Assembly: GCA_031277045.1 (NCBI GenBank)
Contig: JAISLX010000089.1
Coordinates: 1-5,206, forward strand
Source of the DNA: Treponema sp.
Lineage (GTDB): Bacteria > Spirochaetota > Spirochaetia > Treponematales > Breznakiellaceae
Length of the DNA stretch: 5,206 nt
Direction: 5' to 3'
The notes under the pieces were generated by a model that saw only the letters and a program-made list of their open reading frames with translations, did no database searches and was not told the origin of the DNA. Positions 1 to 5,003 of this stretch are shown here, piece by piece. A program made the position numbers and the translations under genes. The stretch's first letter is position 1; each line of letters starts with the position of its first letter.

Positions 1-370
1 CATTGAATGTACATTTTTATATACAATCCGGTAAGCTTTATTCGAAGGGAGTCGAATGCTCAAGAATCCGCTCGCCGGCTCGCGGGGGAACGTTTGGGCG
101 GTTCAATTTCTACACCAATGATGGCGGGGTTGAGACCTCCCCTGTGCAAAATGAGAGAAGTCCGTAGGACTTTTTCTTCTCGAACGAAGAACCCCGCCGG
201 TCCGCGCCGGGGTAATTCATCCCCGTTATATAGAGGGGCGGAAAGGCGTTTTTACATGGTTTTTTCGCGGTTTTTTGAGATTTTTACCGCGCCGACCGGG
301 ATTCCACCTTCAGAATGCCTGCGGACGGCGTTTTGCCGTGGTACGGGCCTGTTTTCGGAACATAGAATAG
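1..370. other. Gene-poor left flank with small hairpins
   Basis: No gene can be supported here. One + frame is open from the left edge to a TAG at 165-167 (about 54 codons, no good start, ending in NERSP). It could be the tail of a gene starting outside the window, but I recognise no family. The frame starting at ATG 7 (129 codons) crosses hairpins and the 371-401 repeat and has no ribosome binding site, so I do not call it. Small inverted repeats seen: 158-172 (AAGTCC/GGACTT), 174-191 (TTCTTC/GAAGAA), 192-212 (CCCCG/CGGGG), 325-339 (ACGGC/GCCGT). This could be the 3' trailer of an upstream gene, a structured RNA or a decayed element; the sequence does not decide. Confidence 0.4.
155..175 (+). 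terminator. Weak terminator-like hairpin
   Basis: AAGTCC (158-163) pairs with GGACTT (167-172) around a GTA loop. The stem can extend to 155-157 with 173-175 using G-T wobbles, and there are five T residues at 171-175. The TAG that closes the open frame entering from the left edge (165-167) lies in the loop. This suits the end of a transcription unit coming from the left, but the stem is short and the T-run is partly used in the stem, so the call is weak. Confidence 0.25.
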
Positions 371-373
371 AGC

Positions 374-414
374 TGTTCAGAAACCTCAGTTTCTGAACAA
401 CCACCGCTTAAAAA
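374..414 (+). repeat. Palindromic 41-nt repeat, copy A
   Basis: TGTTCAGAAAC (374-384) and GTTTCTGAACA (389-399) form a perfect 11-bp stem around a CTCA loop, followed by an unpaired tail CCGCTTAAAAA (404-414). The same 41-nt layout recurs at 3645-3685 in the same orientation without gaps, 34 of 41 bases matching by direct comparison. The left arm and tail are identical in both copies; the loop and right arm differ. Copy A has the better stem and is closer to the likely ancestral form. It looks like a REP- or MITE-like dispersed palindrome. No T-run follows at once, so it is not itself a classic terminator. Confidence 0.8.
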
Positions 415-418
415 CAAC

Positions 419-454
419 AAAAAACACGGATTTTGTCCGAAATCCGTGTTTTTT
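419..454 (+). terminator. Strong Rho-independent terminator
   Basis: AAAACACGGATTT (421-433) pairs perfectly with AAATCCGTGTTTT (440-452) around the six-base loop TGTCCG. Two more A-T pairs (419-420 with 453-454) make a 15-bp stem. Seven T residues (449-455) close the + side. An A-rich stretch before the stem (411-425) gives a T-rich tail on the other strand, so it may work in both directions. It separates whatever lies to the left from the operon starting at 558. Confidence 0.8.
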
Positions 455-462
455 TGAGAGAC

Positions 463-491
463 TTGGAACCAACCTTTGGCTGGCAGATAAC
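463..491 (+). promoter_or_regulatory. Candidate sigma-70 promoter for the operon
   Basis: TTGGAA (463-468) matches four of six bases of the -35 consensus, and GATAAC (486-491) matches four of six of the -10 box, with exactly 17 bases between. Transcription would start near 498, giving a leader of about 60 nt and full use of the ribosome binding site at 552-557. It lies just after the terminator at 419-454. A second candidate, TTGCGT (521-526) with CATACT (544-549), would start transcription inside the ribosome binding site and is less likely. Both are eye matches only. Confidence 0.35.
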
Positions 492-504
492 CAACCGGGT
501 TATC
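486..504 (+). promoter_or_regulatory. 7-bp hairpin or operator at the -10 box
   Basis: GATAACC (486-492) and GGTTATC (498-504) are perfect inverted copies around AACCG. The left arm overlaps the proposed -10 box and the right arm covers the likely start site. That position suits a repressor half-site pair or a small hairpin at the start of the leader. No regulator is encoded nearby, so its role is open. Confidence 0.3.
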
Positions 505-551
505 GAACAAGTCCAATACATTGCGTTAGCGCGTGAATCAGTGCATACTTT

Positions 552-557
552 AAGGAG
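552..557 (+). promoter_or_regulatory. AAGGAG ribosome binding site touching the start
   Basis: A good Shine-Dalgarno core sits directly against ATG 558 with no spacer, which is unusually tight. Its spacing is better for ATG 568 (10 bases), but that frame stops at 705 and gives no plausible protein. The frame starting at 558 has a TGA at 534-536 and no other start codon before 558; the first alternative inside it is TTG 585, too far from this site. Hence 558 is kept as the start, with some doubt about how initiation works. Confidence 0.6.
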
Positions 558-1949
558 ATGGCAGAAAATGACAATTATCCCAGTTTGCTTTCGCAGGCTT
601 TGCAGGCCCGGGCGGACTGGATTGAAAAATCCGAGCTGGTCAATTTTAAAGAAGACTTGCGAACCTTCCAGATTTCCTACACTACGCTTTACAATGTTTT
701 TCTAAAAAAAGGGCTTATCCACGAGGACCCCTACAAGCAGGAAGCCAGAATCAGCGAACTGGAAGTGCCGGAATCCGCCGCCTTTAACGAGGCGGAGCGG
801 ATAGAACAGTTAAGCATCCGCCTTGCCAACTACGACAACCAATTGGACTTTCTGGTCAACTTTTACCAGTTCAACATAGAATTCCTCAATCTGGACCGGA
901 TCAAACGGATACTGGGTCTTATAAAATTCATTGACTGGTCCCACCTTTCGATAGATTCCCCCTTCCCCATGACCAAGGCGGTAATGGAATTGATCTTGTC
1001 GGCGAAAAACGGTCTGGACCCCATGACCGCCAGCTTTTTTAACGAATCCCTCGGCAAGATTTCCAAGACCACGAACACCATCATGGGGCATCTTAAAGCG
1101 CTCAGCGATTATCACCGGGAGTCCTACAAGTTCAACCTCCGGGCCGCGCTGACAGCGGACATGAGTCCCGAAGAAGCCACGCTGGGGAACATCAAAAAGA
1201 AATTCAATTCCGTCCTGCCCGGCAGGATCTTTTACCCCGAACTGACGGAAGAAGTCATTAAAGAAGACTATTCAAAGGACGGGCCGGCGCTGAGGGAAAA
1301 GGTGTTGAAATACCTCCAGGTGGAGGAAACCAAGCCAAAGCCTGAAAAACCGGAGGCTTCTTTTAAGCAAATTCTGCTGGACGGCCTGCAGGTTATCGGA
1401 AATACCGGAACCACCATGTCGGAAATCGCCCCCAAACTGGACGAAAACGAGGCGCTGCTCTCCAGCCGGAAAAAAACCGTCTGGCAAAAACTCCGGCGCC
1501 TTATGCAGCAGATCATGGGCAAAGAACCGGACCCGGTCGTTTTTCCGCTCAGGTACATGGACAATATCCGGGGCATCATGGTACAGGAGAATGTCAACTA
1601 TTCCGTATTTCGCGCGGAGATGAACAAGCGGATCCGGATTGTAACAAGCTATGCCGCCCACGGACCGGCCGCCGCGAAGCTGGCGGACATGACCGATGAA
1701 CAGCTGACCCAGATACTGGATCGTCTGATCCGGGATGTGCAAAATACCCACAGGCTCCTTGGCGCTATGGATGATTACTTTAAGGCCGAGGCCGCCGATG
1801 GGGAACGGGATAAGGTGAAAGGTATTAGACCGGAACTGGCCACAATTAAGAACGCCATTATCCGGGCAAACCAGATCCGTCACGAATACAATGCCAGGAA
1901 AGAGGAAGAGGAGCAAATGAAAAGACTGGGTATTGCTCCGGGAGCGTAA
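558..1949 (+). CDS. Conserved-type helical protein of unknown function, 463 aa
   Basis: I do not recognise a named family. It reads as a soluble cytoplasmic protein, mostly amphipathic helix: no signal peptide, no membrane segment and no obvious catalytic motif. Residues 1-60 are a compact N-terminal part (from YPSLLSQAL to KGLIHEDPYK). Residues 78-200 are a helical block rich in aromatic and Leu/Ile residues. A Lys/Pro/Glu-rich linker at about 256-267 (ETKPKPEKPE) separates a second helical domain (270-460) with a basic stretch near 304-315 and a charged, coiled-coil-like end (ARKEEEEQMKR, 446-456). The style suggests a spirochaete-specific protein, which is inference. The start at 558 follows AAGGAG with no spacer. 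The TAA at 1947-1949 is one base from the ATG of the peptide-binding lipoprotein, so the two are probably co-transcribed and translationally coupled. That proximity is the only functional clue. Confidence 0.9.
   Translation: MAENDNYPSLLSQALQARADWIEKSELVNFKEDLRTFQISYTTLYNVFLKKGLIHEDPYKQEARISELEVPESAAFNEAERIEQLSIRLANYDNQLDFLVNFYQFNIEFLNLDRIKRILGLIKFIDWSHLSIDSPFPMTKAVMELILSAKNGLDPMTASFFNESLGKISKTTNTIMGHLKALSDYHRESYKFNLRAALTADMSPEEATLGNIKKKFNSVLPGRIFYPELTEEVIKEDYSKDGPALREKVLKYLQVEETKPKPEKPEASFKQILLDGLQVIGNTGTTMSEIAPKLDENEALLSSRKKTVWQKLRRLMQQIMGKEPDPVVFPLRYMDNIRGIMVQENVNYSVFRAEMNKRIRIVTSYAAHGPAAAKLADMTDEQLTQILDRLIRDVQNTHRLLGAMDDYFKAEAADGERDKVKGIRPELATIKNAIIRANQIRHEYNARKEEEEQMKRLGIAPGA
1940..1944 (+). 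promoter_or_regulatory. GGGAG ribosome binding site inside the upstream gene
   Basis: GGGAG lies within the last codons of the upstream gene and six bases before ATG 1951. It favours ATG 1951 over the in-frame TTG at 1933, which would add six residues (starting with TTG, then LRERN) in front of an otherwise normal lipoprotein signal peptide. The overlap with the upstream stop codon (1947-1949) suits reinitiation by the same ribosomes. Confidence 0.65.
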
Positions 1950-1950
1950 C

Positions 1951-3633
1951 ATGGTTTGGTCGTATCGTTTTTCTTGTGCCGCGCTGATTATCCTGTTCGC
2001 TTTGGGCGCCTGCCAGACGCCGCCGGCGGAGCTTCCGGAAACGGTTCTTTCCAAACCGGAAAGCCCGGACCAGGAGAACAGGGGCCCCGGCGCCGCGGAA
2101 ACCCGGCCCCGGCAGATCCGGCGGGACCAGATTACCATCACCCTTAGCAGAGGGGAACTGGAACTGGACCCCCGCAAATCGTTTATCGCCAGTGAGGCCC
2201 AATTGTACACCGCCCTTTACGAGGGGCTTTTTTCCTACCACCCCTACACGATGGAACCCGTACCCGGCGCGGCGGAAAAATGGGAACTGTCGGAAGACAA
2301 AAAAACCTGGACTTTCCACATCCGGGACGGCGCCCGGTATTGGAACGGGGATCCCCTGCGCGCGCAGGATTTTCGTGACGCCTGGATTTCCCTGCTGGCG
2401 CCCCGGCGGGAATCCCCCTATTCAAGCCTTTTTGACGTGATAAAGGGGGCGCGGGAGTACCGTACCGGTCAAACGGCGGACTCCTCCGGTATCGGCATCG
2501 AAACGGCGGGGGACAAGACCCTTATCGTCCGCCTAACGGCGCCGGCCTCGTTTTTTCCCGCCATGCTGTGCCACCACTCTTTTAGTCCGGTACATCCTTC
2601 CATGCTGAACAAGGACGACTGGTCCGGCGCTCCCCCCATATCCAATGGACCTTTTTACATATCCGGTCCCAATCGCATCGGGGCGGAACCGGATTCCCTG
2701 GTCCTGGCCAAAAATACCCAGTACTGGGACTCCCGGCAGGTAAACCTGAACCAGATCACGGTCCTCTACATCGACGACGCCGGCGAGGCTTCGGCCCGGT
2801 GGAATTCCGGGGAGGTCCGCTGGATCAGCGGCGTCGTGGATCTTGAAACCCTGACGGATCGATCCGGCATCGTCGTAAACCCCATGTTCGCCACCCACTA
2901 CTACTTTATCCGGTCCGCGGAAGAGCCCTGGAACGATTACCGCCTTCGCCGGGCCCTTATTTTAGCCTTGCCCTGGGAGAACCTGCGGGAAGGATACTAT
3001 CTGCCCGCCAAAACCCTTATCTACCCTATCCTGGGCTACCCCGAAGTCGAGGGACTGGAAAACACCGATATTGAAGAGGCCCTCCGCCTGCTGGAAGACG
3101 CGGGTTTCCCCCGGGGGGAAGGCCTGCCGGAACTGGTGATTCGCCTTGCCGCCTACCCGGAATCCACCCGGATTGGGGAACTGATGGCCGTAGCCTGGAA
3201 CGAACACCTGGGGGTGCCGGTACGAATCGAGGTAGTACCCGACCGCCTGTACCTTCAGTCCCTCAAGACCCCCGGTTACGGGGTAGGTTTTTCCACCTGG
3301 ATCGGCGATTTTGCCGATCCCTACACGTTCCTGCAAATATGGCGCCGGGACTCCAACCTGAACGACGCCGGCCTGAATGACGCGGATTACGAGGAACTGA
3401 TGGAAAAATCCATGTCCCAGGACGGCACGGAACGCTACGCCACCCTGGCGGCGGCGGAAAAACTGCTCCTGAACCGGGGCACGGTGATCCCCATTTCCCA
3501 CAGCCCGGCGATAAACATCGTTGACACCGGCGAACTGGACGGCTGGTATCCCAACGCCCTGGACATCCACCCCTTCAAATACTTTTCGTTCAAAGCCTTC
3601 CGCCCCCTGCCGGGTGTGGCGGCGCTGAAATAG
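1951..3633 (+). CDS. OppA-like oligopeptide-binding lipoprotein (SBP_bac_5), 560 aa
   Basis: This is an extracytoplasmic solute-binding protein of the peptide/nickel family, which delivers peptides to an Opp/Dpp-type ABC permease. Residues 1-20 are a signal peptide: Arg at 6, a hydrophobic core (ALIILFAL, 10-18) and lipobox LGAC, so Cys21 should be lipidated and anchor the protein to a membrane. A Pro/Glu-rich tether spans about 22-58. The family signature lies at 107-141 (AAEKW, LSEDKKTWTFHIRDGARYWN, then GDPLRAQDF). Further hallmarks are NGPFYISGP (232-240), a mid-domain RLRRALILAL (331-340) and WIGDFADPYTFLQIW (450-464), the usual C-terminal ligand-domain motif. The ending DIHPFKYFSFK (538-548) is also typical. 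Length is normal. Start chosen by GGGAG and signal peptide; TTG 1933 is the alternative. No permease or ATPase is present in the window. The exact substrate cannot be read from sequence; peptides are most likely, since OppA-like rather than nickel- or sugar-specific features are seen. Confidence 0.95.
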   Translation: MVWSYRFSCAALIILFALGACQTPPAELPETVLSKPESPDQENRGPGAAETRPRQIRRDQITITLSRGELELDPRKSFIASEAQLYTALYEGLFSYHPYTMEPVPGAAEKWELSEDKKTWTFHIRDGARYWNGDPLRAQDFRDAWISLLAPRRESPYSSLFDVIKGAREYRTGQTADSSGIGIETAGDKTLIVRLTAPASFFPAMLCHHSFSPVHPSMLNKDDWSGAPPISNGPFYISGPNRIGAEPDSLVLAKNTQYWDSRQVNLNQITVLYIDDAGEASARWNSGEVRWISGVVDLETLTDRSGIVVNPMFATHYYFIRSAEEPWNDYRLRRALILALPWENLREGYYLPAKTLIYPILGYPEVEGLENTDIEEALRLLEDAGFPRGEGLPELVIRLAAYPESTRIGELMAVAWNEHLGVPVRIEVVPDRLYLQSLKTPGYGVGFSTWIGDFADPYTFLQIWRRDSNLNDAGLNDADYEELMEKSMSQDGTERYATLAAAEKLLLNRGTVIPISHSPAINIVDTGELDGWYPNALDIHPFKYFSFKAFRPLPGVAALK

Positions 3634-3644
3634 CATAACAGGGT

Positions 3645-3685
3645 TGTTCAGAAACTGAAGTTTTTAAACAACAGCCGCTTAAAAA
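3645..3685 (+). repeat. Palindromic 41-nt repeat, copy B
   Basis: This is the second copy of the element at 374-414, in the same orientation, starting 11 bases after the lipoprotein stop. The arms GTTGTTCAGAAACT (3643-3656) and AGTTTTTAAACAAC (3659-3672) pair over 14 positions around GA, with one C-A mismatch and one G-T wobble; the tail is CCGCTTAAAAA. The left arm matches copy A exactly, while the right arm has lost bases needed for perfect pairing. It may slow or stop transcription leaving the operon, but no T-run follows the stem. Confidence 0.78.
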
Positions 3686-3739
3686 ATTGTTCTCTTGTGG
3701 TCTTACTACTATCTTGTAACATCTAAAACTTCACATGCG

Positions 3740-4156
3740 ATGAGGGAAACAGTAGTATTTTTGATACGAACCAAGCAAAACATAACACTCACCCCGAAAG
3801 AACGGCATGAGCGGGAAGCTTTTACACAATCCGGAAAATGGAGCGTCAACTTACACCCTATTTGAAGGACTACCGGTGTATCCCCCCGCAACACAACGGC
3901 GCGTTTGTGGCAGCCATGAAGGACATACCGGCCGTCTATGCCCAGCCCTATGATGAAACCCGCCCGGTAGTCTGTATGGACGAGAAACCCTCAATTGCTT
4001 GGGCAGGCGGGAGCCGTTACCGGTACAACCCGGCCACACCGAAAACGTCGATACTGCATACCGGCGAAACGGGACCCGCAGCATGTTCACCGAACCCCTG
4101 GCCGGATGACGGCATGTGGAAGCGTTATCAAGAAGGGCAAAACAATTGAGCGCGCC
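3740..4156 (+). pseudogene. IS630-type transposase relic, deleted and frameshifted
   Basis: Remains of an IS630 (Tc1/mariner-related DDE) transposase. An N-terminal piece starts at ATG 3740 and reads MRETVVFLIRTKQ, then ITLTPKERHEREAFTQSGKW, like the family start; its frame stops at 3863-3865. By about 3838 similarity jumps to another frame (QLTPYLKDYRCIPP, then VVCMDEKP at 3964-3990), so the middle part with the helix-turn-helix is deleted. MDEKP carries the first catalytic Asp. Just after, similarity moves through a second frame (QLLGQ, 3992-4006) into a third (REPLPVQPG from 4008, then RNGTRSMFTEPLAG at 4065-4106). A TGA at 4107-4109 stands where the family has Trp, and RHVEALSRRAK follows. 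Similarity ends by 4156, so the second Asp and the Glu of the catalytic triad are missing. The longest open stretch (3838-4149) is not a functional gene. Family comparison is from memory. Confidence 0.82.
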
Positions 4157-4196
4157 AACGAAGATACCCAGGAGCTTGCTCCTGGGTATCTTCGTT
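4157..4196. repeat. Perfect 40-bp palindrome (19-bp arms)
   Basis: AACGAAGATACCCAGGAGC (4157-4175) and its exact reverse complement (4178-4196) flank a central TT. Not one base of the 19-bp arms is mismatched, in contrast to the decayed sequence on both sides. It begins exactly where IS630-type similarity ends, and no T-run follows on either strand. It could be a young dispersed palindrome or miniature element, a strong hairpin from a read-through transcript, or the scar of a rearrangement. It creates the same peptide pattern on both strands, which is why small open frames cross it; these are not genes. Confidence 0.85.
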
Positions 4197-4291
4197 AGAT
4201 AGGAAATTTATTATACTGGTCGGTTCCATACCTCGATCCGAAAATTCGGGTACAACTTTTTCAGTGGTGGTAAATTTTCCGGAACAGGCTC
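4197..4291 (-). mobile_element. Probable 5' end of a second IS, truncated
   Basis: Read on the - strand, GAGCCTGTTCCGGAAAA (4291-4275) resembles an IS terminal repeat and pairs with the IS end at 4698-4712 (GAGCTTGTTCCAAAA, differing by one base and a two-base gap). About 45 bases further in, an ATG (4229-4227) after GAGG opens MEPTSIINFLS, which could be a transposase start. The frame then runs into the palindrome at 4157-4196 and ends. This fits a terminal repeat, leader and first codons of an element whose body has been lost. I do not recognise the peptide, so the family is open. Confidence 0.35.
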
Positions 4292-4528
4292 TGGGGCATG
4301 GACGGCCCTCCAATCAAGAAGGAAAAACGCTCTGGTTGTTTACGACGGTTTAGGAATGTTTAGACCGAAAATCCGTTCACAGCGTCGTACTTTCGGTACG
4401 AGAGCAGAGCCGCCTATCGGCGGCGCCCCCGGCGGGAACTGAGGCACATGTCTTATAATTTATTTTGTGTAAACGATAGATCATAGGGGAACTCTGTCTT
4501 CCCCGTAAATGATTGCTTTTTATGACTA
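4292..4528. other. Unassigned segment between IS relics
   Basis: No gene is supported. A + frame is open from 4203 to the TGA at 4440-4442, but its only ATG is at 4356 and the peptide (MFRPKIRSQRRTFGT, then RAEPPIGGAPGGN) matches nothing I know. Hairpins seen: TCGTAC/GTACGA (4385-4401) and GCCGCC/GGCGGC (4409-4424), in a GC-rich block, followed by an AT-rich stretch from about 4449. The segment may include the outer end of the IS1595-type element plus old chromosomal sequence. Confidence 0.5.
4486..4504. repeat. GGGGAA/TTCCCC hairpin near the IS1595 relic
   Basis: GGGGAA (4486-4491) and TTCCCC (4499-4504) are perfect inverted copies around CTCTGTC. It lies 25 bases beyond the stop codon of the IS1595-type relic, where the outer terminal repeat of that element could be. 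No T-run follows on either strand, so it is not a clear terminator. Confidence 0.35.
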
Positions 4529-4696
4529 TTAAAATGTTTCCGAAATCAATTGTTTATAAGTGATTGTGCTTGTTGAGGAACAGGCACAGAGGAGACGGTC
4601 AAATAACTGGGCAGTGAAAAACCGGCGGTTTATTCGGTAGCAGAATTCATCCAGATATGCCTGGAGATGTGTACCATCCAATCCGTGATAGGTCCC
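4529..4696 (-). pseudogene. IS1595-type transposase, C-terminal 55 codons
   Basis: On the - strand, from 4696 down to the TAA at 4531-4529, the frame reads GTYHGLDGTHLQAYLDEF, then CYRINRRFFTAQLFDRLL and a tail with TYKQLI. The YHG...HLQ.YLDEF..R.NRR pattern is the C-terminal hallmark of IS1595-family (ISXO2-like) DDE transposases. Nothing of the zinc ribbon or catalytic core is present. The relic starts sharply at 4696, one base from the terminus of an IS4/IS5-type element at 4698, which indicates that this element inserted into the IS1595 gene. The gene's missing upstream part should lie at higher coordinates, but none is visible before the window ends. Confidence 0.8.
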
Positions 4697-4697
4697 T

Positions 4698-4712
4698 GAG
4701 CTTGTTCCAAAA
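4698..4712 (+). repeat. Terminal repeat of the IS4/IS5-type element
   Basis: GAGCTTGTTCCAAAA lies three bases from the transposase stop codon (4716-4718) and two bases from the interrupted IS1595 reading frame. That is the expected place for the 3' terminal inverted repeat of the element. Its partner at the other end is not in the window. A similar sequence in inverted orientation is at 4275-4291, and GAGGCTGTAACAAAA at 5004-5018 matches it at 11 of 15 positions. Confidence 0.55.
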
Positions 4713-4715
4713 CTC

Positions 4716-5003
4716 CTAAATGAATAATTGGAGATACTTCAGGGCGGCCAGACATATTACCGCAACCATTAAAACAAACGATACTTTCTGGTAACCTTTC
4801 ACCTATATTGAACGGGGAATAAGACTGTCTTTCAAATGGGAATTTGCCCGTTCTACCGTTGTTCGTATGTTATATCGTTCCTGTTTCGCCGGGTCCGGCG
4901 GAGGACGGTCATTGTCTTTCCGTTTGTTCGGATTACTTATCGGTATGCGGCCGCGCCCTCTGATGTATTCGTCAATCGTTTTGGAATCATAGGCACTGTC
5001 CAT
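4716..5003 (-). pseudogene. IS4/IS5-superfamily transposase, C-terminal part with amber stop
   Basis: The - strand frame runs from about 5003 to the TAG at 4718-4716. It starts MDSAYDSKTI, the region of the second catalytic Asp in DDE_Tnp_1 transposases (IS5/IS1182 type). The fragment's residues 44-58 show the Y-2-R-3-E-6-K signature exactly: Y44, R47, E51, K58 in YNIRTTVERANSHLK, with E51 the catalytic Glu. A TAG at 4805-4803 interrupts the frame after LIPRSI, yet the next 28 codons in the same frame (VKGYQKVSFVLMVAVICLAA, then LKYLQLFI) are the normal hydrophobic end of the family. The gene is therefore full-frame at its 3' end apart from one nonsense codon. The N-terminal half, with the first Asp, is missing: similarity stops near 5004, where another element appears to begin. 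Confidence 0.82.

Noticed and set aside
104..119. GGTTCAATTTCTACACC, like a tRNA T-loop followed by a CCA end
   Set aside because: The bases flanking the loop do not pair, and no acceptor, D or anticodon stems are found upstream.
7..396. Open frame of 129 codons on +
   Set aside because: No ribosome binding site, basic Arg/Ser-rich composition, and it runs across hairpins and most of the palindrome of the 41-nt repeat.
433..705. Open frame of 90 codons on +, including a start at ATG 568 with good Shine-Dalgarno spacing
   Set aside because: It begins inside the terminator hairpin and overlaps the well-supported 463-codon gene; the peptide has no domain-like character. Kept only as a note on initiation.
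1272..2210. Open frame of 312 codons on the - strand
   Set aside because: It overlaps both strongly supported + genes, has no ribosome binding site and gives no recognisable protein. It is a shadow frame of GC-rich coding sequence.
2962..3636. Open frame of 224 codons on the - strand
   Set aside because: It lies antisense to the peptide-binding lipoprotein, is rich in Gly/Val/Gln as expected from its complement, and has no independent support.
374..3685. CRISPR-like repetition
   Set aside because: Only two copies of the 41-nt repeat, more than 3 kb apart, with genes between; no spacer array and no cas genes.
3838..4149. IS630 transposase as an intact 103-codon gene
   Set aside because: It lacks the N-terminal half and the last two catalytic residues, and from about 3992 family similarity continues in other frames, so the tail of this frame is nonsense.
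4128..4313. Open frame of 61 codons on the - strand, starting MEGRPCPRA
   Set aside because: It crosses the candidate IS end, the palindrome and the end of the IS630 relic. Only the internal MEPTSIINFLS part is kept as a possible transposase start.
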